Source of the DNA: Rostratula benghalensis
Taxonomy: Eukaryota; Chordata; Aves; Charadriiformes; Rostratulidae
Assembly (NCBI GenBank): GCA_013399305.1
Contig: VXAI01000025.1
Coordinates: 5,163,593-5,227,592, forward strand
DNA: 64,000 bases
Direction of reading: 5' to 3'
The translations under genes and the position numbers were made by a program. Below the pieces are notes generated by a model. The model was not told where the DNA came from, did no database searches, and saw only the letters and a program-made list of their open reading frames with translations. Positions 48,703-60,140 of the stretch are shown piece by piece (within the stretch, counting starts at the first letter, position 1; each line of letters opens with the position of its first letter).

Positions 48703-49605
48703 TTAAGATTATCCACCATAAAATTATGAATTATACCTCAGTTCTTTTGTTTCTTAATCAAAATTAAACATCATCCAGATACTTGTTTGAATACAGTCAG
48801 TTTGGTAAGAAGCTGATGACCCCTCTCTGACATACAAAGGCTGTTCTTACTCACAATAGGCTGCTCTAAATTCAGTTTTGATAAAATCTGACACCCTCCA
48901 ACTGAAGAAACATACCAGGTATCAAGCCTTCATTCTTACACTTCTTACTGACATGTGAGATTTGCCAGATTAAGGAATTTCACCAGCATCAAGATCATGG
49001 AATTTTATCCATTATCCTTTCCTATATCGAATGCAAATAACATGCACTGTTCTATTTGTACATTAAAGCAAAATGAACCAAACAACCAAAGGCAAATAAA
49101 TAAGAACAGTCTCTAATTTGTAATGGATTTCCATTTTGGGGACCAAATTACACAGGGCTGGACTTCAGTATTTTAAAATTATAGATCATAACATTTTTCG
49201 TGATACTTTGGAAATTAAATCAAAACTACAGACCATGTTATCTCATATTGAAGAAGGTTGAAGTACTACCAGCATAAAAGTAGAATATCTGACTTCAGGT
49301 TGGTAAATCCTGCTATTTAGAGTAGAAGAAAAATGGGCTCAGTTAAATCTAAATTCTTGTGTTGAGAAGTGGCTAATAAAAGCAGGGCATTCATCTGCCC
49401 AATGCATTTGTTCCTTGATATTTCTGCAGTATATGCCATGTTTTGCATCACTGAGTAGCTTACATCCCAAAAAGAAGCAAAAACATTGTGTTCCACACAC
49501 AGATCCTTACCTCTGCCCTATTGCCTTAGGCTATCCGAAAACTTCTAAAAGTTATACATAAACAGCTTTTTTTTCCCCCCCATCTTTTTACTATTCATTG
49601 CCATT
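48703..49605. other. non-coding stretch, no gene seen
   Basis: Unique AT-rich sequence without notable repeats. Confidence 0.7.
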
Positions 49606-49960
49606 AACAACGAACTTGCGATCTAATAAATACCACAATCAGTTTCATTTAATTAAAATAATAAATATTATACAGTAATGCAGATTGACATTTATATCTT
49701 CATTTACGTGAAGCTGGATTTATGGTCAATGCTTTATTTGATGGAGGCCACAAATAATGGCTATTAAACTGCCACAGGATGGACACAAGATCACATTAAT
49801 GAAATTAGACAAGGCAAGGCACTGATATATGGAGCCCTCCTGCTAGAAAATAAAGCTAGGCATGTCCAAAGCAGATGTTTGCTTTGGCTCCAATTTGAGT
49901 TTGCTAAATTTTTAGTGGGCAGTTTAACTTCACATACACAAAGGTGGAAAGGAACAGAAC
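49606..49960. promoter_or_regulatory. AT-rich candidate conserved element
   Basis: Contains TTTAATTAAAATAATAAA, a TTTATGGTCAATGC block, AATAATGGCTATTAAAC, and an AAAGCAGATG/TTTGCTTTGG imperfect inverted pair, with two CpGs (GCGATC, TACGTG). No simple repeats or long frames. Enhancer-like by texture only. Confidence 0.3.
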
Positions 49961-52813
49961 TCCCATGACAGTGCCTTTCAAGATATATTGCAATTAATAC
50001 AACACATGAGCTCTGCTTCCCTTGTCAAACACTTTCAGGCAAAAATTATTCTTAGGTGTAAAGAAATGTCTAATACAATGCTACTCATTAAATTTCAGTT
50101 AAGAAACTGGAAATAAGGGTTTTGTGCTTATTGGTGGAATAAATACCTCTTTTTTCTACTTTGATAATTAAACATATATCTAGGAAACTAACTACATATT
50201 CAAGTTCTTATTTTTATTTTTTTTTTAATGCATCAAGAGTTTTGGAATATCAGTGTAAGGTTATTACAGGGCAAGCAGAAAGGATAAAGGGGAAAAGACA
50301 CTTCCACAAGGGAGGACTCTCCTCTTACCTCCACACAGCTGCACCCTTAGTTTTTCTAGCCCATCCTGGAACATGATGCACTGGGCAATAGTTCATTGCT
50401 TCCCACTCCGAAGTTTTTCCATGAAAGATAGTACTGCAGTATCTATCCTCACAGCGCTCGCTTAAAAAAATCAGGCTGGTCCCTAGCTCTGCTGCAGTGA
50501 ATAAATAATCTCAAGTAGCAGAACATGGTGAAAAATGAAACAAACTTGCCTCGTGGGCAAATTATCTAACTGGATGCCGTGTGTGAAGTTCAGATAAACA
50601 TTCAGTTACATGGAACAGCATCTCAAAGTTTGATATTTATCTTTGTGGATTTATTTTCACCTCAGGATCTTCATGTGCCATGCTAATAGGATGCCACACA
50701 GGTTCAGGAGGAAGGGAGGGGAAAGTAAATCAGACATGGTCATTTTGGGAGGCAACAGAGACAAAAAGTGCCAAAACAATGAAAGTCATTATATATTCTG
50801 CTTCTGAACTAGACAAATAGCTTTTAAAGCTATGCCTTCTAAAGAATGGCTCAGCTTGGTCATTTATGCTAAAACTTAAGCAATACATGCCTAGGGGTCT
50901 GGTGTAAAAAACAATACCTTCATTAATCAATTTATAACAGCTGAGATCCTATTTCTGGCTCTAGAAAGGAATGCAATATAGTCAGTTGAAATCTGGCCTC
51001 ACATTCCTCAGGCTCAGGTGAAAACATCACTGCAAATAATTTAGACATCTCTGGACAATTCGTCCAATAAATTGTCCAGCTTCTTGATCTATTTATCACA
51101 GGGGATGGAGCTGATTTAACTAACAACTTCACCTGCCTTATTCCAGAATAATTTCTGCATTCTGCTTCAAATTCTCCCTTGAAATAAAATTAATTTCCTT
51201 ATAGAGATAAATCTATGCTTATGTTTCTTGAGAAACCAGCCATAGATAAATCCAAGGCCTTAGGTGCTTCCACACCACAATCATGCAGTGATGAAATATC
51301 ATTAGCTCAACCTGGGACTTTTAGACATTGTGGGATGCAATATCAGGTCTGAAGAAGACAGTCTCTTCTCAACAGTCCTGCCCAACAGGCTAAACATACA
51401 GGCTACACTGTGCCCCTGTCCTGCACAAGCTGTTTGACCTTCCAGAGCCATGGTGGTGCTCTGCAGAGCACTGCAGACCTGGGCAACACCACATCCTCAC
51501 TTCTCCTCACTCCCTTCTTGGTACAGGCAGTCATGAAGCAATGTCTGCTTCACTCAAAAGACCACAGACCAGTCTTAGGTCAACCTTCACAACCATATGA
51601 TGTGAAATCATCAGATGGTTCACATATACCACCACCAGCCTAGACATCCCTGCAGTGGGCTGCCCACCTGCTTGGGGAGCAATGCAGCACACCGTGCCAC
51701 CAGTACATCTTCAATTTCTCATTATGGAGTGCCACAAAAAGGTTTCACTCCTATTTCAAAACTCTGCTTGATTGCAAAGTGTGAGAGAAGTCAGCAACGA
51801 GTTCATAAATTGAAACAAATCAGTGCAACTAAATTTTCAAACATACTTATTCCGCATTAAGTCAAATGGCAGACACTTCTATGATGAGCATCCCCTGTCA
51901 GAACTGCAACTGGCTCCCTGCAGAGTCCCAAGATGCCCAAGGATGAGCATTACTCAGTCAGGGACTGGGGCACCTCAAACTTTATTCAGATCAAACCTAA
52001 ACCTATGTGCAGTACCCACTTCTCCAAGAGCAGATACACCATCTTTTCCCTGTTACCAGGGCTTTTCTAGGGTTGTCTCCCACATCTTTCTCCTCCACGC
52101 TGCAAGGCTGTACTGAACAGTTGTCACTGCACTTCTGCATTACACACATTGCACTAAAATCCTAGGGACGTGGGGCAAATACAAAAGCAGAAAAGGCCTG
52201 GGATCTATATTTGAAAGTAAGATAAAAACAGCTGGAAAACCAAATTATACTATTCTTAACAACTGAAGGACTGAGCCCTTCATTTTGGTCAGCTTTCTAA
52301 GTTAAGATGTGCTGTCTGCTCCATCTTTCACGTTACAGGCAACCTTTGTTAAAAGGTAACAAGTTTCCCCTGGTGCACAAAACTCATACCACATTTCAAC
52401 AGTAACCAAGTTCAAACCAATCATCAGGTGTAAAGCAGACACCTCACAATATGCCATTATTTTACGCATATACATGATTTTGATGAAATTTAAAAAAAAA
52501 CAACCAGCTTAGCAGCCTCAGAAAGGGAAGAGCCCCAGACACCTGCAAATGCTGTTCTTTTGTTCCTACCCATCTCCCACCTGACATTCTGCTAAGCCAG
52601 CCCTTCAGGAAAGGGCTTCACAACATCAAGTGTTTTATCAGCTCATGCAGATGAGTCACTAAAAATCAGAAGTTTCTTGTCAGAAAGCCAAGCACCACTC
52701 ATTCTTTTACAGATAGTGACTTCTGGAAAAAATAATAAAATCCTCATCTGCATCAGGTTTGTGTACCTGTGACCTTAGTCATAAATATGCACAGACAAAC
52801 CCAAATTACAGAG
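49961..52813. other. non-coding stretch, no gene seen
   Basis: Unique sequence with a T-rich run at 50207-50226. Open frames at 51410-52116 overlap each other in different frames and lack family features. Confidence 0.65.
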
Positions 52814-52841
52814 CTGCTGAAATCAGAAGGAGTTTTGCCAT
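52814..52841 (+). repeat. short piece of an old amniote repeat
   Basis: CTGCTGAAATCAGAAGGAGT followed by TTTGCCAT shares the GGAGTTTTGCCA core seen at 48662. Only about 28 bases are recognisable. Confidence 0.35.
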
Positions 52842-53326
52842 CATGCTGAGTCTACCAAGTTTGTAACTCAGTGATGGTACAAATCAGGCTACCAAAAAGA
52901 CAGGGTTGCTTTAAACAAACCCGATTGCCTTTACAAGCTACACTGCTTTCCTCGTTTACCATGAGAAAGTTAGGGCAACATTCCTCCTGTCAGGCAGCTC
53001 AGCATGAATTATAGATATGTCATTTTTTAACTGTCAACAAAGTAACTGTAAAAGGTACACTTGGTCCTTTTGAATATCTACAGCAAACTGTTTATTTGGC
53101 ATTACAGAGAGCTCATTTTCTAACTAGCAAAGAAATTACTAAGAGACATACATGTTAAACCATAGAAATAATTCTACTTACACCTTCTTATCTTTATGTA
53201 ATATTTAATTGTCTCCTCTCCTACTCCCCTACTTCAGTGACAATTTGCTCAATGATGTGTCAAGGAGATGGAGAAAAAACAAATAAGGTCATATCTGGGC
53301 AATAATACACTGGTGTTTATTTACTG
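52842..53326. other. non-coding stretch, no gene seen
   Basis: Unique AT-rich sequence; nothing supportable. Confidence 0.7.
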
Positions 53327-53449
53327 AGGGCCAAAGCCTCAATGGCTGCAAATGGTGTGACTCCTGTACAGCCTGATGAGCTCTGCTGATTTACACCAGC
53401 TGTGGGCTGAAGCACAACTGCTGAGGAACAGATTACAGTTCTGTAATCT
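53327..53449. repeat. old amniote repeat piece ending in a 9-2-9 inverted repeat
   Basis: GGGCCAAAGCCTCAATGGCT, GTGTGACTCC and CTGCTGATTTACACCAGCTG recall an old foldback-type amniote repeat whose ends read 'gatttacaccagctgaggatctggcc'. About 30 bases downstream, AGATTACAG (53430-53438) and CTGTAATCT (53441-53449) form an inverted repeat around TT. Family name uncertain. Confidence 0.4.
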
Positions 53450-56023
53450 TAAATGTAAGCCAGGCAATATTTCAGATGCAAAGAGTAAAGACCTTACAGG
53501 AGAGCTGAAATGGTATTGATAGGGTGACAAATACTCCTGTGCACAGAAGAGGACAAGTTTTCAAGCTGTGTAAATGGTCACACTTCCCATGGAGCTCAAC
53601 TCAGGACCACCCAGTGGTTGTGTTGCTGTGGTCTCTGTTACTGCTTTCGTAACAATTACTCTCACTTCCCCTATCTTCCCTTTAATAGGCCATTCAGATA
53701 ATGCCTCAGCATTGCTCTTCTGTCAGCAGCACGTCGGCTGCTTTGGCAGAACCACCCCTCTGTTCCACCCTCCATCACCCCACAGTGGCAGTTCCCATCC
53801 TCTCACTTGTACCAACCTGACCTGACCATTTCCATGGCCATGCTCTAAGCCAGGGATGTGAAATGATACTCTTCAACAAGAAAATATAATGACTGTTGGA
53901 GACTTAGAGCCTGACCACACAAAAAGCAAAAAAAGGCAGAGCAGACAGTGAGAAAGATTCAGGAGTGATGATGGGAAAGGAGGAATCTCTGAAACCAGAG
54001 CTGCTGTAACAGCATTATTCAAACAGCAGCAACAAATCACCTTATTTCTTTGGATTATGGATGGGCCGCAATTTTTTGAGGTTTCCATCATGGTTTATTC
54101 CAAGAGCTACCTGATAACTAAAGGGAAATCATTTCCTTCTCAGACCACAATTCATCACAATGGACATTTTCAACATTTACAGGTAAGTAATTGTTGATTA
54201 ATCACGTATGACAATCTGACAGTGCCCAACAAGAGGCTGGTGGCAGACCTAGGAATGTGAGTGGCTGAAAAGCATCCCAGCCGCCTGTGCAACAGCCAGC
54301 ACTTACCCCTCATGCTCTGGAAAGAGTTCACTTGTGTATGGTCAGGCCACCACATCACTCTCCTAGTCTGGAAGGATACAGCGTTATTGGCGATGGGAGC
54401 ACTGGTGGGCACGCAGCACAGTGATTTAGGAGATACATGTATTTGTTCTGAGCAAGGCAAGAGGTCCCTTTAAGAAAAGTCACCTATTTCCCACCTAGCA
54501 GAATTTTTGTTCTTGATAGCACCACTAGAGTCAAAAAACTGGTTGGAGACACTGGGAAAAATTAGGACAGTGTGGAAAAAAAAGAGAAAAAAAACGGAGG
54601 AATAGACAGCTTTAAGAGTGAGGATACCATTACTATAGCTTGACAGACCATTAAGTAAAGGTCAGTATCCAATTTAAATATATGAACAAATTAACGGAAT
54701 ACACCATGTTCAGCTCCACGTTAAGAAGCATTAATGAGAATGAGAACAGCTCACAGTTCAGTTTACTTAGCTCTTTAAATAAACACGGGCTATTGGAAAT
54801 GTTATACAACAACGCAGGCACCGTCAGTGTAGCTCCAACTCCTGTCATTCCTGCAGATGAGTTACAAATCTACAAGAACTTGTCTGCTCCATGCTTGCAG
54901 CCACCGCTAAACTTAAATTAGTAACTATGTAGGCCTCTTCCAAGGCATATCAGAGACCAGCTGTGCAAGGACCTGTCACCTTCTTGTCAGTGAAAGTTTT
55001 CTGTCCAAAGAACTTTCGTCATCCCCCATTCCTCAAGTAGCTGGATGTCACTTGAAGAGACAGCTGAAGTCACTTGCAATGAATGGTCTCAAATCAGAGC
55101 TCACTGCCCTTGTCACAGAAAGTCTCACCCCGCAGCTAAAACTGTCACTGATCATGTTTAGATATGTACGCTGAGGTATCAGATTAGAAAAGAGTATGCA
55201 CGAGATGGGAGTTTAAAAGAGGCCAAGTTGCAAGGAAAATCTTAATAGGGAGAATCGAGGGCTTGAAGGGTTAGCCCTTTTCCAAACCCAATTTATATTT
55301 CCCATCAAATCCAATAAAAAATATCTAGCTTCTAAAAACGGCATGTTTCCAACCAACATATTCAAGAAGAAGCTGAAACTTTAAGTACTTTGGCCAGAAA
55401 GCATGTAGATTGCTAGGATATTATGGCATCTCTGCAGCAAGTTACTTCATTAATAGGAAAATACCCAAAAGGCATATTCTGACCTCAAGATTAATGCTCG
55501 AAATGGTGGATGCATGCGCTATAGTTAAAGAAAGAAAGAAATGTATTAAATTGGCATATTCTTGAGAAACTCTTGAGAATATGACAATATTGGCTTTTGT
55601 TTCTGAGCCTCTCACTTGTATTAGTGATAGGAGCATGGCCTGCTGCTTATGGCAAGAGATGGAGCAGGCAGAGCTCCACAGCTGCTTTCTTAACCTCAGG
55701 TACCAACTTTTAGGTGACTTGTTTAGACTCTCACTAACTTCTAGGAAATCCAGCTTAACCGTTGGCAAACCCAGCTGCGTGGGCCTGCCAAAGAGCACTT
55801 GAGGACACATTTCTAAGATTGACCTCTACACCAAAAATAGCAAAGCACAAGTGGGGTTGTAGCTGCTAGTAGAAAGACAAAGGACATGGAAACATGCAGA
55901 AGATGCTCATTATGTTCTACATCATTTCATTTTACACTTTTCTTCTAAGATGTTGCCATACCAATACATCCTAGAAGCCAGATCCTGGGGAATGCTTTGG
56001 AGGTTTGCCCATGCTACCCTGCA
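53450..56023. other. non-coding stretch, no gene seen
   Basis: Unique sequence. Open frames at 53574-54473 and 55442-55810 overlap on both strands and carry no recognisable features. Confidence 0.65.
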
Positions 56024-56057
56024 ACCTCTGGGGTTCCTCACAACCGACCCCAGAGGT
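56024..56057. repeat. hairpin-forming inverted repeat
   Basis: ACCTCTGGGG (56024-56033) pairs perfectly with CCCCAGAGGT (56048-56057) across a 14-base loop. A stem of this size with a short loop is about what chance gives once in a window this long, so no function is claimed. Confidence 0.9.
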
Positions 56058-58945
56058 CTGCTGGAGCAGCAGCAGATGTATGAGATGACATTTCAAGTCC
56101 AACAGCTCCAGAAGAAGGGTTTCTCTGCTACTCATCTCCTCAGATGGTGAATGTTAGTAGGACAGTTCACTAGAGGTATGGGGAGTGGCTTAGTCAACAG
56201 CTCCAGAAGACATTCAAAAAAGAATGCAAGGCTACTTCCTCCTCTGCCCACAGGCACCTCCTGAAAAGCTGGAGACAGTCAAGCAATCCTCAACATCTCA
56301 GATGCTGCTGTAGCCTGGGAACTGAGAAGACACATCTGAGCTTTCACTAATGCCTGCCCAGTTTTCCTGCATGGCTTTGAAGCACTTGAATATAATATTT
56401 GGGCTCATCTCTTAGAAGTTGAATTAGCCAGTACCTTATTTACAGTATGTAAAAGAAAATAGAATCTTCAGTCAGAAGCATCATCATAAGCTTTTCTTTT
56501 ACCGTTGTGCTGTTGGCTCAAAAGCAAAATAATTTGTTCCAACTACTTATTTGTAAAGACTATTTGCTTTGTTTCTGCTGGAAAACAGGGCCAGAGAAGT
56601 TTTACTCCAAATTTCATATGCCAAAACTCTCTCCATAAATGAAACCTGATAGAGTGAAGGGAATTCATTCCAATTTTTTTTAGATATATTTGTTTTGCTC
56701 TTGCCTGAAAACACAGCACAGAAGGTGTTTTTTTAAAAAAAAAAGAAAAGAAAATTGAACAACCAAAGTGAACTTTGAAGAAAGCAACAGGCTTGAGCTG
56801 GCTTCAACCCACGTATTCCTCCCCAGAGACTGGGGATGCCCAGCATCACGATGGTGAGAACATGGAGACCATCAGAGTCATGTCTGTATCATGGTCCAGC
56901 TGTAGGGTGCAATCACTGCACTGTGTGTGCATTGGGACTTCAAGCTATCACCATAGGACTCCAAAGAACCAAAGTCCAAAGGAACACCAAATACCTACAA
57001 AACAAGGAAATTTTATATTCAACAACTAAACCCTACTCCTGTAGAATATCCTGTCTGGAGACTATGGGACATGGACAGGTACAACCAATGACCCCCAACA
57101 GGAGCTCCTGGATGGTCAGCCCATTTTGAAAATTAGGCCACCACTTTAGAAATCTAAACATAGGCTAAAGATCCCTAACTGTAGGCTCCTGTTTTTGAAA
57201 GTCCTCAGTCTTTAATTTTCATAGCATGGTAAACAAAGCATCTTTTTTCTTCCCCACTAGAAAGTACTCAGGGTTCAGAAGTTTATTGGAAACACAGCTG
57301 ACATCCAAATCAACACAGACTGCAAAAACAACAGGGCTGACAAGACAGAACACTTTCAAAACATCACACTGATCATTAGAACAGCAGAGCAAAACATTAA
57401 TATCATAAGCTTTTGCAGTCAAGGGCTCTGTTCGAGCTGGGTATAGCTCTTTAAGCAACAGAAACCTGGGAAAAGAGACTTTGAAGATAAATAGATGGAT
57501 TTGCTTTCCAGCAAACAAATACAGGATCAACAAAATTGAACATGATGACTATTCCATAGGCAACAGCGATGCTGCCATGCAGATTTTCAGAAGTGTCACT
57601 ACAGTAAATAAGCCTCTTTTTGCTCTTGGGAAGAACAGAAAGTGAGAAAGAGTAGATAGCAAAGGATATTGTAGCAAAAAGATAAAACCATAGAAACTCC
57701 ACTACTAAGCTCACCTTTTCAGTGGACTCACTCTCTAGTATGAGGTGGGGCAGCACTGTATCTTTAAGAACACAATATAATTTATGAAAAAGAATTCAAA
57801 TGGAAAGAAACATTGTTTTAGCACCATGGAAGAGCAGCAAAACCTCAAAAATATTAATTCAACTCTAGTAAAGAGGTGTCCTATTTGCCAAGAGATGTTT
57901 AGGAGTAAAACCAACCCTCTCCCCCCTAAATTCGAACCTGTTACTGGATGAAGGCCTCATTTCTCTGATCCAGCCTGAAATAAGTGGCAGGTTTTCACAC
58001 TGATAAAATTAGAGATCCTTTTTTTTTTTTAACACTGCAGGGTCTTTCTTTAAGTTCCACACGTGAACTAACTCCCTACAAACATGAACTTAATACATTT
58101 TAGTGACATGAGTGCCTGTAGTCCTTTCACAAACAGATCTACTAATGATCTCGATGGGAGTTACATGCACAGAGAATCAATACAGTTGACACTGAATTAA
58201 TGGTGCACAGAGATACTATGTTTGATACATGAAAGTGAGAAGTAATAATTTGGCAGTTCGGTCTTCAAACTTGATAACTTACTAGAGGTGCTGGGTCCTT
58301 CACCATTTGTATTATTTCATTATTGCATTCTTTTCCAGAGCAATGACTTTGACCTAGCAAACACCTTTTCCTTGCCAAACCATGTATATTTACAAGAGGA
58401 AAACTAAAAAGCATCATTCCCCTAATATCTACACAAGACAGTTTGGCAGTAAAGCAGGTCTTTATCGTGTCACATGCTGTGCTGTTACAGTTAAATGTCC
58501 GAGTTCATCAGTATTTCCATTAAAACCCTGCCCATAAAAGTGTGGTTTGAGTGAGACTTACAAGTCAAAGGCTCTGATTCTCCTCTGACTTGAAGTGATA
58601 TGAATGAGGGGTTAGCACACATATGGCATGCGTGAGAAGGGGGAGAGACTCGAGGTTCTGGGGTAAGAAAAGAAGAAAGGATCCTTCCCATACACGACAC
58701 TCAGTTTGTAGACATCAGTGTATACAAGGATGAGGCCATTTCAGCCCCATTCAGCTCACACACTCATTGCAAAAGCATTTGCAAGAGTTCACTGTAAAGC
58801 ATTTTACACATTTAAAACAATATGAATATGCTGTACTAACTCCAGGCTTACCTGTCTCTAAAAATAATATAATATTGATAGGAATGAGACTATCATTTAA
58901 TTGAACAGGTCAAGTTTGAAAATTGTGTTTTCAATGAAAGACAAA
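56058..58945. other. non-coding stretch, no gene seen
   Basis: Unique AT-rich sequence with a T12 run at 58019-58030. Two overlapping minus-strand frames (57219-57533, 57451-57756) encode hydrophobic stretches, but in different frames and without a family signature. A phrase at 58570-58610 (GGCTCTGATTCTCCTCTGAC and on) faintly recalls the old repeats above. Confidence 0.6.
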
Positions 58946-58949
58946 TCTG

Positions 58950-59190
58950 ATGCAGTGAAACACAGGACTATAAAGATAGGAATTTCCAGATCTTTATTCC
59001 ACTGCTGCCAATGATTTGATGAGTCACTTTATGAGGGTTCACTTACCATTTACATTATCACACATGCACCAATTTTTAACTGAGGGTACTCACACTTGCT
59101 TACTTTTCATATTGGGGTGTTGCGACAATTTCCTAACATTTCCACATGTTAAGCATTAGAGAAGTGCTAAGCAGATACAGTGTCTGATTT
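58950..59190 (+). mobile_element. decayed MIR-like / ancient SINE fragment
   Basis: TCCACTGCTGCCAATGATTT, GATGAGTCACTTTATGAG, later CTGAGGGTACTCACACTTGC, TTACTTTTCATATTGGGGTG and TTAGAGAAGTGCTAAGCAGA follow the order of a MIR-like SINE ('ctctgccactgacttgctgtgtgacc...cttacctacctcataggggtg...aaagcgctaagcaga'). Highly diverged, with insertions; bounds approximate. Confidence 0.45.
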
Positions 59191-59855
59191 AATGCTCCCT
59201 TTTCTGGGAGTGGGATTGAGTCAAGACTTTCATTCTAAGCTTACCTCACATCACTTGTGTTGGGTGGAGGAAAAGTCTTTCCTTAGATCCCTGTCACCCA
59301 GCATATATTCCAAAACCAGAACCAGTGAGTTTCAGGCCAAAAAAGAAAAGCTTTAGATGGCCATGATATGCACTCTGGTGAACTTTAAAGAATAAAACCA
59401 GCTCCACACACCAGCATATTACTCTTATTACAAATCATTCTTTCTCCCCACTTATGTCCATTTTTGCTGCCTTAGTTACTCTGTCCATCTCCATCCTTAC
59501 CAAGGTCACACTGCTGATATGACATCACTCACAACCCCCATGGTAACCCCCGTGTTGTCACAAACACAGTATCACAGGAGAAGAGGGAATTAAGTTAAAA
59601 AACAAAAGTATTTACACACAAATATCTTGGCAATCGAAAAGACTGGGAAAGGAAATGCACACAAAAAAAAGCCTGTGACAGCTTAATGAGGTTTTGGTAA
59701 CATGTTGTTGTTTTCCAACTGTGCTCAAGTGTGATCCTGGTTCTTAAAATCTGATTTTCCTTACTTTTATGGACTTAAAAGAACTACATCCATTTTGCTC
59801 AGCACAGCAATCTGAAAGTTCACATGTCTGATTTTATTATTTAATGTGTAGGAAG
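59191..59855. other. non-coding stretch, no gene seen
   Basis: Unique sequence. It includes a small direct repeat of AACCCCC(A/G)TG at about 59535-59557 around CCATGGTAAC, which resembles half of an RFX X-box. Chance cannot be excluded. Confidence 0.6.
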
Positions 59856-60140
59856 AATTGCATTTCAACGCCTGCCCAAGAAACCGCCTTTTATAAAGAC
59901 GGTCTACAGAGATATGTTTGGAATTTTAAATCCTGGTGTTTTGCTTTTTCTTTAATCTTTTATTAATGGTTTGTGTTCCCATTACCCCAAATGGAGCAAT
60001 AGGTTGCTGGGGAAAAGCGCCAATCAAGGGTGTACAGCGACTGGAACTTATTTGAAAATAAAGGAGAGTTAGCTGATCAAAAATCACCATTTCTGAGATT
60101 CAGGCCTGTGATGGACATCTGGTACTGAAGGGGAAAAAAA
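59856..60140. promoter_or_regulatory. candidate conserved element with near-palindrome
   Basis: Five CpGs in about 180 bases plus AT-rich homeodomain-type cores. At 59883-59903 a near-palindrome (ACCG...CGGT outside, CTTT...AAAG inside, one mismatched pair) surrounds a TTTATAAAG core of the kind bound by CDX/posterior HOX factors. No open frame. Inference from motif texture. Confidence 0.3.

Noticed and set aside
56024..56057. 10-bp stem, 14-base loop hairpin as a microRNA precursor or terminator
   Set aside because: Stem too short for a microRNA precursor, bacterial-type terminators do not apply, and one such hairpin is expected by chance.
57219..57756. Two hydrophobic minus-strand frames that could be membrane protein exons
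   Set aside because: They lie in different frames, overlap, and show no family motif or splice junctions I can support.
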